From Profundibacter amoris (GTDB taxonomy: Bacteria; Pseudomonadota; Alphaproteobacteria; Rhodobacterales; Rhodobacteraceae), in assembly GCF_003544895.1 (NCBI RefSeq), contig NZ_CP032125.1:1378001-1442000 (forward strand): a DNA stretch of 64,000 nt, written 5' to 3'. Shown here piece by piece: positions 53,995 to 63,529 of this stretch (the first letter of the stretch is position 1; each line of letters opens with the position of its first letter). A program made the position numbers and the translations under genes. The notes beneath the pieces are model-generated. The model made no database searches. It was not told where the DNA came from and worked only from the letters and a program-made list of their open reading frames with translations.

Positions 53995-54876
53995 TCAGCC
54001 TTCGGATTTCAGATCGTTATACAGCTCGAACGCCTGCTTGGCGGGCATCAGCTCATGCACAACCTTGGAAACCGCCTTGATCATTGCAACAGGGGCGTCC
54101 GATTGGAAGATGTTGCGGCCCATATCGACACCGGCAGCACCCTGATCAACAGCGCGGAACGCCATGTCCAGTGCGTCCAGCTCGGGCAGTTTCTTGCCGC
54201 CGGCAATCACGATTGGCACGGGGCAGCCGGCGACGACTTTTTCAAAGCCTTCCTCGATGAAGTAGCTTTTGACGTAATGCGAGCCGATTTCGGCGGCGAT
54301 ACGGGTGGCCAGACCAAAGTAGCGCGCATCGCGGGCCATGTCTTTGCCAACGCCGGTGACGGCCAGTGTCGGGATGCCGACGCGCATGCCCTCGTCGATC
54401 AGGCGGATCACGTTGGTGATGGATTTATGTTCGTATTCCGCACCGATATAGACCTGTGCTGCCATGGCGCAAACGCCCATGCGCACCGCGTCATCCATCG
54501 CTACCGCAATGGTTTCGTTCGACAGTTCCGACAGGATCGAGTTGCCGCCCGAGGCGCGCATCACAATCGGTTTTGTCAGGGTCGGCGGGATCATCGAACG
54601 CAGCACACCACGGGTGCACATCAGCACATCCGCATGTTCGGCCAGCGGCAGGATGTTCAGATCGATCCGCTCCAGCCCCTTTGTCGGCCCCTGGAAATAG
54701 CCGTGGTCAAAGGCCAGCATCACGGTGCGGCCGGTTTTCGGGTTGAAGATGCGGCTCATCTTGTTCTTGATACCCCAGTCGTAATTGGCAAGGCCCTTCA
54801 GGAAAAAGCCCTGTTTGTCCTGCGGGGTGTTCAGACCAAAGTCTTTGCCGTCTTTGATGTCGTCGATATCTGCCAT
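53995..54876 (-). CDS. lsrF: LsrF-like 3-hydroxy-5-phosphonooxypentane-2,4-dione thiolase
   Basis: 293 residues, close to E. coli LsrF in length. It is a class I aldolase-like TIM barrel: [20 protein letters not shown] (Asp57), [13 protein letters not shown] and [13 protein letters not shown], which places Lys203 where the active-site lysine of LsrF is known. LsrF transfers an acetyl group to CoA from the AI-2-derived phosphopentane, giving acetyl-CoA and DHAP. Here the operon has no LsrK or LsrG, so the substrate may be a related phosphorylated deoxysugar. It is the last gene of the operon. Confidence 0.87.
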   Translation of the reverse strand: MADIDDIKDGKDFGLNTPQDKQGFFLKGLANYDWGIKNKMSRIFNPKTGRTVMLAFDHGYFQGPTKGLERIDLNILPLAEHADVLMCTRGVLRSMIPPTLTKPIVMRASGGNSILSELSNETIAVAMDDAVRMGVCAMAAQVYIGAEYEHKSITNVIRLIDEGMRVGIPTLAVTGVGKDMARDARYFGLATRIAAEIGSHYVKSYFIEEGFEKVVAGCPVPIVIAGGKKLPELDALDMAFRAVDQGAAGVDMGRNIFQSDAPVAMIKAVSKVVHELMPAKQAFELYNDLKSEG

Positions 54877-54899
54877 GTCGTGTTCCTGTCTTTTCGGGT

Positions 54900-55580
54900 T
54901 TAAGTGTTAGCGGTTTCAAGCGCCTTGACCATTGCGGCAAAGGCACGTTTGGGTTTCTTGGCACCCAGAACGGCGCTGCCGCTGACCACCATATCGGGGG
55001 CGCAGGCGGCGATTTCGGCAATACTGTCCAGCGTCACGCCACCATCAAAGGCCAGCATCGCATCGGGGGCGATTTTGCGCAGTTCCGTCAGACGGGCGCA
55101 GGCGGCGGGGATGTCGGCAGGGGTGCCGCGCGGGTCGAGCGACAGCACAAGGATCATATCGGGGTTCAGCGCCAGCAGCGGGGCTGCATCATCGAGCGTG
55201 GTGCCGGGCATCAGGGCAAGGCCCGCCATGACGGGACGTTCGGACGCCTGAATAATTTTGATCGCCTCGGCGGCATTATCGGATTCCGCGTGCACGGTGA
55301 TCATATCGGCACCGGCCTTGATATAGCTTTCTACATGGGCGGCGGGATCCTGCACCATCAGATGCACATCACGCAGCAGGCCCAGATCCATCGCGGCGAC
55401 AAAACCCGGGCCACCAATCATCTGTGGTACGAACACGCCATCCATGATGTCGAAATGCAGGATGTCGCAATCCCACTCGGCCACGTTTTGCGCCGCGCGG
55501 CGCAGGTTGCCCAGATCGGCGGCAAACAGGCCAAGGCTGATGCCTTTGGCGCGGGATTTCAGATCATTGATGTTCATCAT
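54900..55580 (-). CDS. Ribulose-phosphate 3-epimerase-like protein
   Basis: 226 residues (ATG 55577 is also possible). TIM barrel of the RPE family: [40 protein letters not shown] with metal/catalytic Asp, [30 protein letters not shown], and [20 protein letters not shown] near the C-terminus. It epimerises C3 of a keto-sugar phosphate. Its position with an LsrF-like and MtnK/MtnA set suggests an unusual pentulose phosphate, not the pentose-phosphate pathway. The start is 7 bases after the RbsD-type stop. Confidence 0.86.
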   Translation of the reverse strand: MMNINDLKSRAKGISLGLFAADLGNLRRAAQNVAEWDCDILHFDIMDGVFVPQMIGGPGFVAAMDLGLLRDVHLMVQDPAAHVESYIKAGADMITVHAESDNAAEAIKIIQASERPVMAGLALMPGTTLDDAAPLLALNPDMILVLSLDPRGTPADIPAACARLTELRKIAPDAMLAFDGGVTLDSIAEIAACAPDMVVSGSAVLGAKKPKRAFAAMVKALETANT

Positions 55581-55587
55581 ATCATTC

Positions 55588-56031
55588 CTAGAAAATCACG
55601 CCTTTGCGCAGGATAAAACAGCCATAGGGCCGCATGTCAGTGGTGGCAACCACAGCAAAGGCACCCCTGGCGCGCTGATAGAACGCCTGACGCTCGATAC
55701 TGCCAAGGGCGGCCCCTTCCGGCATGGCGGCGGATAGAATGTCAAAGGCCTGTGTGTGGACCTCGCCCATATCATCGGGCGCGTTATCAATCTGCATCCG
55801 CCACGCGCAGGCGTCGGAAAAACCGTCCAGAGGCATCACACCGGTGATCAATTTGATCGCATCGGGGGCTGTCATGGCGGGCAGGGGGATCACGTCGCCC
55901 CAATGGGTATGGGCAGCGGTCGAGCCGGCAGGGAAATTGGCATCGGCTACAACGATTTCATCGCCATGCCCCATGCGCATCAGGCAATCCAGCAAATCAG
56001 GCGTCATGTTGGCGTCTATTCCGATCAGCAT
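55588..56031 (-). CDS. RbsD/FucU-type sugar mutarotase
   Basis: 147 residues. LIGIDANMTPDLLDCLMRMG, GDEIVVADANFPAGS and FAVVATTDMRPYGCFILRKG match the FucU/RbsD fold, with the expected His (THWGDV) and terminal Tyr/Arg region. It speeds the switch between ring forms of an imported sugar so that a kinase can use it. It is the first metabolic gene after the binding-protein gene of the operon. Confidence 0.88.
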   Translation of the reverse strand: MLIGIDANMTPDLLDCLMRMGHGDEIVVADANFPAGSTAAHTHWGDVIPLPAMTAPDAIKLITGVMPLDGFSDACAWRMQIDNAPDDMGEVHTQAFDILSAAMPEGAALGSIERQAFYQRARGAFAVVATTDMRPYGCFILRKGVIF

Positions 56032-56053
56032 CCTTTGCTCCTTTACCGTAAAT

Positions 56054-56084
56054 GGGGGCCGCGACCGGTATTGCGGCAGCCCCC
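56054..56084 (-). other. Intercistronic stem-loop after the ribose-type binding protein
   Basis: GGGGGCCGC (56054-56062) pairs with GCGGCAGCCCCC (56073-56084) leaving a small bulge and a 10-base loop. There is no T run, so it is more likely an mRNA-protecting hairpin than a terminator. It sits between the binding-protein gene and the mutarotase gene, where transporter operons often use such hairpins to raise binding-protein output. Confidence 0.5.
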
Positions 56085-56107
56085 GTTGTCAGGTCCGTAT
56101 CACAGCC

Positions 56108-57160
56108 CTAGCGCGGGGGCAGGGGCATCCAAGCGGGTACGGCGACATCGGCATGGGCGAACTGGGGCAGTTTGGCCGACAGTTCTTCCATGTTTTTGAT
56201 GTCTTTGTCATGCAGCATGGCCTGAGTGATCAGGGTGGGCGGAATGATCACGTTGTGGCCGGGGTCTTCGCCCGCCAGCATCATGGCCAGTGCCCGCACC
56301 GATACTTCGCCCACAACAGCGGGGTTGGTGGCGGCGGTGGCGGCCCATGCGCTGTTGGGCTCACGCATGGCGGAAATATCGGCGGTGGATACGTCGGCCG
56401 AGTAGATCTTGATCTGCTCGTTCATGCCGGCCTCGTCCACAGCGATTTTCACACCCTTGGCGAATTCGTCATAAGGCGCGAACATCACGGTGATGTCGGG
56501 GTTTGCCTGCAAAACCGAACGGGCCTGATTGGCAACCGAGTTGGCAATCGGGTTGTCCAGCGTGCCGAACTGGGCGGCTTCCTCGATGCCCGGATATTTG
56601 GCCTTGAACTCGACCCATGTCTCGTCGCGCCGGTCCAGCGGGGCAATGCCGGCCACATAGACATAACCGGCCTTCCAGGATTCGCCATTGTCCTTGATGG
56701 CCTGCTCCAACGCCAGACGGGCCAGATCGCGGTCGGATTGTTCGATCTGCGGGATGGCGGGGTTTTCGACGTTTACGTCAAACGCCACAACCTTGATCCC
56801 GGCATCGATGGCGCGCTGTGCGGCCTCTTGCATGGATTCGGTCAGACCATGCTGGATGATGATGCCATCCACGCCAAGGGCGATGGCCTGATCCACCATG
56901 TCGGCCTGAAGGGCTGCATCCTGACGGCTGTCGAATACCCGCAGGTCAACGCCAAGGGCGGCAGCCTGTGTTTCAACGCCCGACAGATAGGCCTGAAAGA
57001 AATCGCCGGTGGACAGATAGCGCACCAGCGCGATTTTCACATCCCCTGCATTGTCGAAAGGTGCCGGCATTTCGCCCGCGAATGTTGGTGTGGCAAAGCC
57101 GGTTGCAAGTGCTGCAACCCCGCCCGCCATACCCAGAACGATACGTCGTGTCAGTTTCAT
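56108..57160 (-). CDS. Sugar ABC transporter substrate-binding protein (RbsB/LsrB type)
   Basis: 350 residues. A Tat-like or Sec signal (MKLTRRIVLGMAGGVAALAT, then FATPTFAG) is followed by a periplasmic-binding fold: DVKIALVRYLSTGDFFQAYL, DAALQADMVDQAIALGVDGI, NVENPAIPQIEQSDRDLARL and IKIYSADVSTADISAMREPN. It should bind the monosaccharide that RbsD/MtnK-type enzymes then process. It lies third in the operon, 34 bases after the permease. Confidence 0.9.
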   Translation of the reverse strand: MKLTRRIVLGMAGGVAALATGFATPTFAGEMPAPFDNAGDVKIALVRYLSTGDFFQAYLSGVETQAAALGVDLRVFDSRQDAALQADMVDQAIALGVDGIIIQHGLTESMQEAAQRAIDAGIKVVAFDVNVENPAIPQIEQSDRDLARLALEQAIKDNGESWKAGYVYVAGIAPLDRRDETWVEFKAKYPGIEEAAQFGTLDNPIANSVANQARSVLQANPDITVMFAPYDEFAKGVKIAVDEAGMNEQIKIYSADVSTADISAMREPNSAWAATAATNPAVVGEVSVRALAMMLAGEDPGHNVIIPPTLITQAMLHDKDIKNMEELSAKLPQFAHADVAVPAWMPLPPR

Positions 57161-57194
57161 ATTATGGTTCTCCCTTTTTAATTAGTAGTGCAGT

Positions 57195-58241
57195 CTAGTG
57201 GGTTGATCCGCCGCGCCGACCGGTCAGCACGAAGGTAAAGACGAGGGCAATCACAAGCACCGCCCCCTTGACGAAATCCTGTGTGTAGTAAGGCGCGTTC
57301 ATCATGGTCAGCCCTTGCAACAGGATGCCGACAAACAGCGCGCCGATGGCGGTGCCAAAAGCGTTCGGTTTGGCCACACCCATCACGGCGTAACCGATCA
57401 GGGCGGCGGCGACGGAATCCAGCAGCAGGTTGTTGCCCGAGGCAATATCGCCGCGCCCCAGACGCGCCGCCAGCAAAATCCCCCCGACCGAGGCCAGCAC
57501 GCCGGAAATCATATAGGCCAGAATTTTGTAGCGGTTGACGTTGGTCCCCGCCAGCGCGGCGGCGCGCGCGTTCGAGCCGATGGCATACATCAACCGCCCG
57601 TGGCGGGTCAGTTCCAGAAAGACCCAGCACAGGATGGCCACGATCACCAGAATAACTACCGAAACCGGGATCAGGTTATCAATAAAGAAATCGAACCGGT
57701 GACGGCCCAGCCACAGGAATTCCGGTGCGAATGTGCCGTTTGCTGTGGTGCCATCGGGCAGTTTCATACCGGTGGCGATGGAACGGCCCTCGGTCGGGAT
57801 GCGTTGCAGCCCGATCAGCAGGAACATCATCCCCAATGTTGCCAGCAGATCGGGCACCTTCATTTTCACAATCAGCAGCCCGTTTACCAGCCCGATCAGT
57901 GCGCCCATCACCAGACAGGCAATGACGGCGGCAACCGCGCTCATTTCCAGCACCACCATCACATAGGCCGACAACATCAGCGCCGATGTCGCGGTTGATC
58001 CGATCGATAGGTCAAATCCGTCCACAACCAGTGTGAATGTGACACCAAGCGCCAGAATGCCGGTGATCGCCACCGACTGGAAAATAAACACCGCGCTATA
58101 GGGGCTAAGGAAGCCGTCGGTTGATACCGAGAAAAAGATCAACAAGCCCGCCAGCAGGGTCAAAAACCCGTAACGGATGGCATAGTCCACCAAGGTTTTC
58201 TTTGGCGCCATGTCTTTGTGCGTATTCGTGCCGTCCTGCAT
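57195..58241 (-). CDS. Sugar ABC transporter permease (RbsC type)
   Basis: 348 residues, with about 8-10 membrane helices of the BPD_transp_2 family: LALGVTFTLVVDGFDLSIGS, NGLLIVKMKVPDLLATLGMM, AIGSNARAAALAGTNVNRYK (coupling helix region) and ISGVLASVGGILLAARLGRG. It forms the inner-membrane channel with the ATPase 6 bases upstream. Confidence 0.92.
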   Translation of the reverse strand: MQDGTNTHKDMAPKKTLVDYAIRYGFLTLLAGLLIFFSVSTDGFLSPYSAVFIFQSVAITGILALGVTFTLVVDGFDLSIGSTATSALMLSAYVMVVLEMSAVAAVIACLVMGALIGLVNGLLIVKMKVPDLLATLGMMFLLIGLQRIPTEGRSIATGMKLPDGTTANGTFAPEFLWLGRHRFDFFIDNLIPVSVVILVIVAILCWVFLELTRHGRLMYAIGSNARAAALAGTNVNRYKILAYMISGVLASVGGILLAARLGRGDIASGNNLLLDSVAAALIGYAVMGVAKPNAFGTAIGALFVGILLQGLTMMNAPYYTQDFVKGAVLVIALVFTFVLTGRRGGSTH

Positions 58242-58247
58242 TTTCGG

Positions 58248-59780
58248 TTATCCGTTCACTTGAGTATTGGTTTGTCCGTTGGTGCCGTTTGTCATGCCTG
58301 CAACTTCGGCCACCACCTGTTTTACGTCCAGATCAATGTTGCGGTGTTCACCGACGATAGCATGATCCGCCAGCACGATGATCCGGTCTGCGATTTCCAG
58401 AACCTCGTCCATTTCCGAGGCCAGAACGATGGTCGCCCGCCCCTTGGCCGTCTCGCGGATTTTCGCACCGATGTCGCGGCGGGCCTTGATGTCGACGCCC
58501 TGAAATGGCTCGTCCAGTATCAACAGATCCGACGGCTGGCTTAACCAGCGCCCGATCACCACCTTTTGCTGGTTGCCGCCCGACAATGTGCCGATGTCAT
58601 CCTGTTCGGACTGGCAGACAATGTTCAGATCATTGATGGTCTGGCGCGTGGCGCGGGCCTCGTGCCGGCGGTTGACAAAGGACAGGGTGGAAAACCGCGC
58701 CAGAAACGGGGCGGTGATGTTTTTGGTCAGGTTGTGGTCCTGTAACACGCCGTTGGTGCCGCGATCCTTGGCGCACATGAACACGCCTGTATCAATCGCG
58801 TGACGCGGCGATTTCGGATTGTAGGGGGCGCCCAGCAGGGACATGGCACCACCCGCCGGTTTCTTCAACCCGTACAGAATGGCCGCCAGTTCCGATTTGC
58901 CGGATCCGACAAGGCCGGTGATTGCCAGAACCTCGTCCGCGTGGACGGTCAGGTTGATTTTCGATGTGCCTTCGCGGATTTGCAGATCTTTCAGCTCCAG
59001 CACAGGCTGACCGGCGGATTTGATGTCAAGATCGACCTCGGACATGCTGTGGCCCAGCATCGCGTTCACGGCGGCCTCATAATCCAGCGGCTTTTCCTCG
59101 AAAGTGCCAACGATTTCGCCATCGCGCATGCTGACAATCCGGTCGGCAATGCGGTGAATGTCGCTGGTCCGGTGCGAGATATAAAGGATGGCCACACCGG
59201 CATCGCGCAGACGGTCCAGCAGGGTGAACAGCCGCGCCGCTTCGGTTGCGGACAGGGATGATGTGGGTTCGTCCAGAATCATCAGTCTGGGTTCATGCGC
59301 CATCGCGCGGGCAATGGCGACCAGTTGACGATCAGCCAGTGCCAGTTCGCTGACCGGCTGGTTTACATCCACATCCAGCCCCATGGACTGTGCCAGTTTT
59401 TGCGCCTTTTGCCGGATGGCGCGCCGTTTCAGGAAAAACCCGCTGCCCGGTTCGGCCAATGTGTCCAGCATCAGGTTCGAGGCCACATCCAGATCGGGAA
59501 TCACCCCGTCGTTGATGTTCTGGTGAACGGTGACGATACCGGCGCGGATTGCCTCGGAGGGGGTGGTGGTTTTCAACTCTTCGCCATGCAGGCGGATTGT
59601 GCCGGTGTCCGCCGGATGAACCCCGCAGATCACCTTGACCAGCGTTGATTTACCGGCGCCATTGGCCCCCATCAACACCGTCACTTCACCTGAATTCAGT
59701 TCCAGATCAATGCCGCGCAACACGCGGTTTGTGCCGAACGCTTTTGTCAGTCCCTGAATTTCAACAGCAGCTTTGGACAT
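58248..59780 (-). CDS. Sugar ABC transporter ATPase with two ABC domains (RbsA type)
   Basis: 510 residues from ATG 59780. The first ABC domain has Walker A GANGAGKSTLVK, a signature region diverged to VSELALADRQLV and Walker B RLMILDEPTSSLS. The second domain has a non-canonical Walker A (GLVGSGKSELAA), signature LSGGNQQKVVIGRWL and Walker B LLILDEPFQGVD, as in ribose-type ATPases. It is the first gene of the six-gene operon and is divergent from mtnK across a perfect dyad. Confidence 0.93.
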   Translation of the reverse strand: MSKAAVEIQGLTKAFGTNRVLRGIDLELNSGEVTVLMGANGAGKSTLVKVICGVHPADTGTIRLHGEELKTTTPSEAIRAGIVTVHQNINDGVIPDLDVASNLMLDTLAEPGSGFFLKRRAIRQKAQKLAQSMGLDVDVNQPVSELALADRQLVAIARAMAHEPRLMILDEPTSSLSATEAARLFTLLDRLRDAGVAILYISHRTSDIHRIADRIVSMRDGEIVGTFEEKPLDYEAAVNAMLGHSMSEVDLDIKSAGQPVLELKDLQIREGTSKINLTVHADEVLAITGLVGSGKSELAAILYGLKKPAGGAMSLLGAPYNPKSPRHAIDTGVFMCAKDRGTNGVLQDHNLTKNITAPFLARFSTLSFVNRRHEARATRQTINDLNIVCQSEQDDIGTLSGGNQQKVVIGRWLSQPSDLLILDEPFQGVDIKARRDIGAKIRETAKGRATIVLASEMDEVLEIADRIIVLADHAIVGEHRNIDLDVKQVVAEVAGMTNGTNGQTNTQVNG

Positions 59781-59828
59781 GCTTATCCTTCCCCCGATAG
59801 CAAGCGATCTTATGGCGTTGTGATCAAA

Positions 59829-59846
59829 TGTCAATGGGCATTGACA
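59829..59846. promoter_or_regulatory. Perfect palindrome between the transporter operon and mtnK
   Basis: TGTCAATG (59829-59836) and CATTGACA (59839-59846) form a perfect 8-bp dyad around GG. TTGACA occurs on both strands within it, so it overlaps potential -35 boxes in both directions. Similar TGTCAA/TTGACA elements recur upstream of the SorC-type gene at 63456-63481. It is a probable operator for that regulator. Confidence 0.65.
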
Positions 59847-59976
59847 AATGACGATCTGTTTACAATGCTACGGTCAACAAGCCGCGTTTTTCAAGGACGG
59901 GGCGATCATGCGGGTCTGTCCGAAACCCTTTGAAATATAGGGTTAAATGCGACCGATCCCAAAGATGGAGGGGACC

Positions 59977-61251
59977 ATGTCAGAACAAAGCTCCGGTTAC
60001 GAACCCTTAACGGTCGAAACGATTCCCGCGCGGTTGGGCGGGATTTCGGCGGTGACGGACCACTTGGGAACAGATATTTCCACATGGGTCGCGGACGAAG
60101 TGGGGGATGGCAACCTGAACCTTGTGTTCATCGTCAAAAGCCCCGCAGGTGCCGTGATCGTCAAACAGGCGCTGCCCTATGTGCGGCTGGTTGGGGACAG
60201 TTGGCCCTTACCGTTAAAACGGGCGTTCTTTGAATATCACGCCTTGATCCGCCAAGAGGAACGCGCGCCCGGTCTGGTGCCGAAAATCTATCATTTCGAC
60301 GAGGATCAGGCGCTGATCGTGATGCAGTTCCTGACCCCGCACATAATCCTGCGCCATTCGCTGATGGCGGGCAAAAAACACGACGGTCTGGCCGGGGTAA
60401 TGGGCAGGTTTCTGGGCCAGACCATGTTCCGTGGCTCGGACCTGTCGATGGACACCGCCAAACGCAAGGCAGATCTGGCGCTGTTTGCCGATAATGCCGA
60501 ACTGTGCGACATCACCGAAAACCTTGTGTTTTCCGACCCTTATTTTGAGGCCGAGTTGAACCACCACACGCCGGGTCTGGATGATCTGGTGGGTCGGCTG
60601 CGCGCCGATATTGATCTGAAGGTGGCCGCGCAGGACATGAAGGCCAAATTCGCCAATAACGCCGAAACCATGCTGCACGGCGATCTGCACACCGGCTCGA
60701 TCATGGTGACCGATACCGAAACCATGGTGATTGATCCCGAATTCGTCACCTACGGCCCGATGGGCTTTGACATCGGCATGTTGCTGGCCAACTTCTTTAT
60801 GGCCTATTACGCCCAGCCCGGTCACGCCGAATCCGAAGGGGCGCGGGCGGACTATCAGGAATGGATACTGGGCGTGATCAGCGACATCTGGCGCGGGTTC
60901 TGCGATGAATTCTCGCACCTGTGGCGCACCGAGCGCAACGGCATCCTGTATCAGGCCACATTGTTCGAGGATCAGGGCGATTATCTGGCGTCCGAACAGG
61001 CGCTTGCGGCGCGGTTGCAGCATATTTTCGAGGATACACTGGGCTTTGCCGGTGTCGAAATGATCCGCCGCACCCTTAGCCTGGCCCATATCGCCGAAAA
61101 CGACACGATCGAGGACGAGGCGTTGCGCGCCGATTGCGAGGGCAGGGGGCTGCGGTTGGGACGCTCGCTGACGGTGAACAGGGCGGTATTTGCAGATTTG
61201 GACAGCGTGATTTCACAGGCGCGGATGATTGGACAAAGGAAAGAGTCATGA
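59977..61251 (+). CDS. mtnK: 5-Methylthioribose kinase
   Basis: 424 residues from ATG 59977 (GGAGGGG 5 bases upstream). The kinase fold has the ATP region [31 protein letters not shown], the catalytic loop [15 protein letters not shown] and the metal-binding motif [19 protein letters not shown]. MtnK phosphorylates 5-methylthioribose at C1 in methionine salvage; close homologs may also use 5-deoxyribose. The gene overlaps mtnA as ATGA. It is divergent from a sugar transporter, so its substrate is probably imported. Confidence 0.92.
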   Translation: MSEQSSGYEPLTVETIPARLGGISAVTDHLGTDISTWVADEVGDGNLNLVFIVKSPAGAVIVKQALPYVRLVGDSWPLPLKRAFFEYHALIRQEERAPGLVPKIYHFDEDQALIVMQFLTPHIILRHSLMAGKKHDGLAGVMGRFLGQTMFRGSDLSMDTAKRKADLALFADNAELCDITENLVFSDPYFEAELNHHTPGLDDLVGRLRADIDLKVAAQDMKAKFANNAETMLHGDLHTGSIMVTDTETMVIDPEFVTYGPMGFDIGMLLANFFMAYYAQPGHAESEGARADYQEWILGVISDIWRGFCDEFSHLWRTERNGILYQATLFEDQGDYLASEQALAARLQHIFEDTLGFAGVEMIRRTLSLAHIAENDTIEDEALRADCEGRGLRLGRSLTVNRAVFADLDSVISQARMIGQRKES

Positions 61252-62348
61252 AAGTAGGCGATAAACATTACCGTTCGATCTGGTTCGATGAACCAAGCGG
61301 GCAGGTGCAGATCATCGAGCAACGCTGGTTGCCGCATGAATTTCGCGTGGTCGACCTGAAAACCCGCGATGATTTCGTGGTGGCGATCCGCGATATGTGG
61401 GTGCGGGGCGCGCCGTTGATCGGCGCCACCGCCGCCTATGGTGTGGCGGTCCAGATGGCGCTGGACCCGTCCGACAAATCGCTGGCCGAAACATGGGACA
61501 TCCTGCACGAAACCCGCCCCACCGCGATCAACCTGCGTTGGGCGCTGGACGAAATGAACGCGCTGCTGAAACCGCTGCCCAAGGGGGAACGCGCGGCAGC
61601 CGCGATGAAACGGGCGCATGAAATTGCCGATGAAGACGTGGAATGCAATCGCATGATCGGCGTGCATGGCCTTGAAATCATTCGTGAAATAGCCTCCAGG
61701 AAGAAGCCGGGCGAGGTGGTGAACATCCTGACCCACTGTAACGCCGGCTGGCTGGCCACGGTCGATTGGGGCACCGCCACCAGCCCGATGTATCATGCGG
61801 TTCAGGACGGCATCCCGATCCATGTCTGGGTGGACGAAACCCGCCCGCGCAATCAGGGCGCTTTGCTGACCGCATGGGAAATGAACAGCCACGGCATTCC
61901 GCATCACCTGATCGTCGATAACGCCGGCGGCCACCTGATGCAGCACGGGCAGGTCGATCTGGTGATCGTCGGCACCGACCGCACCACCGCACACGGGGAT
62001 GTGTGCAACAAGATCGGCACCTATCTGAAAGCACTGGCCGCCAGGGACAACAATGTGCCGTTCTATGTGGCGCTGCCATCGCCGACGATTGACTGGACGG
62101 TCAAGGACGGCGTGGCCGAAATCCCGATCGAGGAGCGCACAGATACCGAAGTCACCCATGTTCAGGGCAAACTGGCTGATGGCACAGTAACCGAAGTGCA
62201 GATCAGCCCCGACGGCACGCCGGGGGGCAATCCGGCGTTTGACGTCACACCACGGCGGCTGGTCACCGGCCTGATCACCGAGCGCGGCGTTTGCGAAGCC
62301 TCGCCCGAAGGGTTGGCGGCGCTGTTTCCTGACAGGGTTCGGAAATAG
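61248..62348 (+). CDS. mtnA: S-methyl-5-thioribose-1-phosphate isomerase
   Basis: 366 residues from ATG 61248, fixed by the ATGA overlap. It has [20 protein letters not shown], the catalytic Cys in [37 protein letters not shown] and the catalytic Asp in [20 protein letters not shown]. MtnA turns the aldose-1-phosphate into the ketose-1-phosphate; it also acts on 5-deoxyribose-1-phosphate in the DHAP shunt. No mtnB, mtnC or mtnD lies nearby, so the ketose-phosphate probably goes to an aldolase instead of full methionine salvage. Confidence 0.94.
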   Translation: MKVGDKHYRSIWFDEPSGQVQIIEQRWLPHEFRVVDLKTRDDFVVAIRDMWVRGAPLIGATAAYGVAVQMALDPSDKSLAETWDILHETRPTAINLRWALDEMNALLKPLPKGERAAAAMKRAHEIADEDVECNRMIGVHGLEIIREIASRKKPGEVVNILTHCNAGWLATVDWGTATSPMYHAVQDGIPIHVWVDETRPRNQGALLTAWEMNSHGIPHHLIVDNAGGHLMQHGQVDLVIVGTDRTTAHGDVCNKIGTYLKALAARDNNVPFYVALPSPTIDWTVKDGVAEIPIEERTDTEVTHVQGKLADGTVTEVQISPDGTPGGNPAFDVTPRRLVTGLITERGVCEASPEGLAALFPDRVRK

Positions 62349-62368
62349 AAATACCACTCACGGTAAAA

Positions 62369-62422
62369 CCCCGCCTGTTTTGCGTTATTATTGCAACCGG
62401 TAAACAGGCGGGGCTTTTCTTT
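62369..62422 (+). terminator. Terminator after mtnA
   Basis: CCCCGCCTGTTT (62369-62380) pairs with AAACAGGCGGGG (62402-62413), a perfect 12-bp stem with a 21-base loop, followed by CTTTTCTTT. It lies 20 bases after the mtnA stop. A run of ten C follows at 62441-62450. Confidence 0.85.
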
Positions 62423-62464
62423 GATAAATGCTTTTCGCCACCCCCCCCCCTGAAACAGCAGGGA

Positions 62465-63436
62465 TCAGCCCGCCGCCAACATCCCCTTGGCGGTGGCAAC
62501 GCTGGTAACCACATGGGTCACATATCCCCCTGCAATCGCCGCCAGCATCGGTCGCACTTTGTCGGCGCCAACCGACACCAGCAGGCCCATGTCCAGCCCT
62601 TGCAGCTTGTCCAGTTCCACCCCGATCATCCGGTCGTCCAGCTCGCCGGGGATGAACCGTCCGGCGGCGTCGATGAACCGCCCGCACAAAACGCCGGTTG
62701 CACCGCGCTTTATATACCAGTCCAGATCGGAATGGCTGGCCAACCCGCTGCTGACGATATGGCTACTATGATCGCACGATCCTGCCGCAAATATTGCTTT
62801 GTTACAGTGGCTTAGTGCATCTATTTGATCCCTGATGATCGGCTCGGCCCGCAGGCGGGTGGCCAGTTCAGGGTCGCTTAGAACCGCCGGGGCGTGCAGG
62901 TTGATCAGTTTCGCGCCCAGACGTTGCGCCAGATGGGCGGAACAGATTTCGGCGGTAAACCCATAAGGCGTGGCCATCGACCCGACCAGTTGCGACACGG
63001 TGATACGGTCGGTCTGCACCTGCGGCATGGCCTCGGCCATTTCGTAAACCGTGCGCCCCCACGATACGCCCAGCTTGTCACCCGGTTCCAGCAGCGAGGG
63101 CAGCCACTCCGCCGCCCCGCGCGCCACCCGCAACAGCGCGTCTTCTTCGGTGCCGGTGCCGTCGGGCACCACATAAACGGCGGCCAAGCCAAAGCGTTCG
63201 CGCATTTCCTCGGCCAGCCGGTGGGTGGTAAAGGCCTTGGGCGCCAGCGATATGCGGATAAAACCGCGTTCCTTGGCCTCTTGCAGGTAATTGACCACGG
63301 TGGCGCGTGATACGCCCAGATGGCTGGCAATTTCGGTCTGGTTCATGCCATCGTGGTAATACAGCCACGCCGCCTCGATCACGATGCTTTCGCCCGTGAT
63401 CTGTCCTGTGTTGCGTCTGCGCGTGACCGTTGCCAT
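62465..63436 (-). CDS. SorC/LsrR-family sugar-responsive regulator
   Basis: 323 residues from ATG 63436 (AAGGAA 6 bases upstream). The N-terminal HTH (about 18-58) has NQTEIASHLGVSRATVVNYL. The sugar-phosphate-binding domain (about 65-320) has GDKLGVSWGRTVYEMAEAM, GSMATPYGFTAEICSAHLAQ and VLCGRFIDAAGRFIPGEL. Such regulators release DNA when they bind a phosphorylated sugar; LsrR does so for phospho-AI-2. It is the likely switch of the whole region, with a dyad upstream of its own start. Confidence 0.9.
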   Translation of the reverse strand: MATVTRRRNTGQITGESIVIEAAWLYYHDGMNQTEIASHLGVSRATVVNYLQEAKERGFIRISLAPKAFTTHRLAEEMRERFGLAAVYVVPDGTGTEEDALLRVARGAAEWLPSLLEPGDKLGVSWGRTVYEMAEAMPQVQTDRITVSQLVGSMATPYGFTAEICSAHLAQRLGAKLINLHAPAVLSDPELATRLRAEPIIRDQIDALSHCNKAIFAAGSCDHSSHIVSSGLASHSDLDWYIKRGATGVLCGRFIDAAGRFIPGELDDRMIGVELDKLQGLDMGLLVSVGADKVRPMLAAIAGGYVTHVVTSVATAKGMLAAG

Positions 63437-63455
63437 TTCTATTCCTTTTTTATAT

Positions 63456-63481
63456 TTGACACTATATACTGACAATTGTCA
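63456..63481. promoter_or_regulatory. Operator-like dyads between the SorC-type gene and the aldolase gene
   Basis: TGACAATTGTCA (63470-63481) is a perfect 12-bp palindrome, and TTGACA (63456-63461) lies just beside it in an AT-rich stretch. Related TGTCAA/TTGACA elements form the palindrome at 59829-59846. The site is between two divergent genes and is probably bound by the SorC-type regulator. Confidence 0.62.
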
Positions 63482-63529
63482 AAAAGCCCCGATCGGCGGG
63501 GTATGGATCGGAAATTACACAGGTGCATC

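Noticed and set aside
61134-61247. Upstream extension of mtnA by 38 codons
   Set aside because: The extra residues are out of frame with, and inside, mtnK, and resemble nothing; the ATGA overlap gives the natural start.
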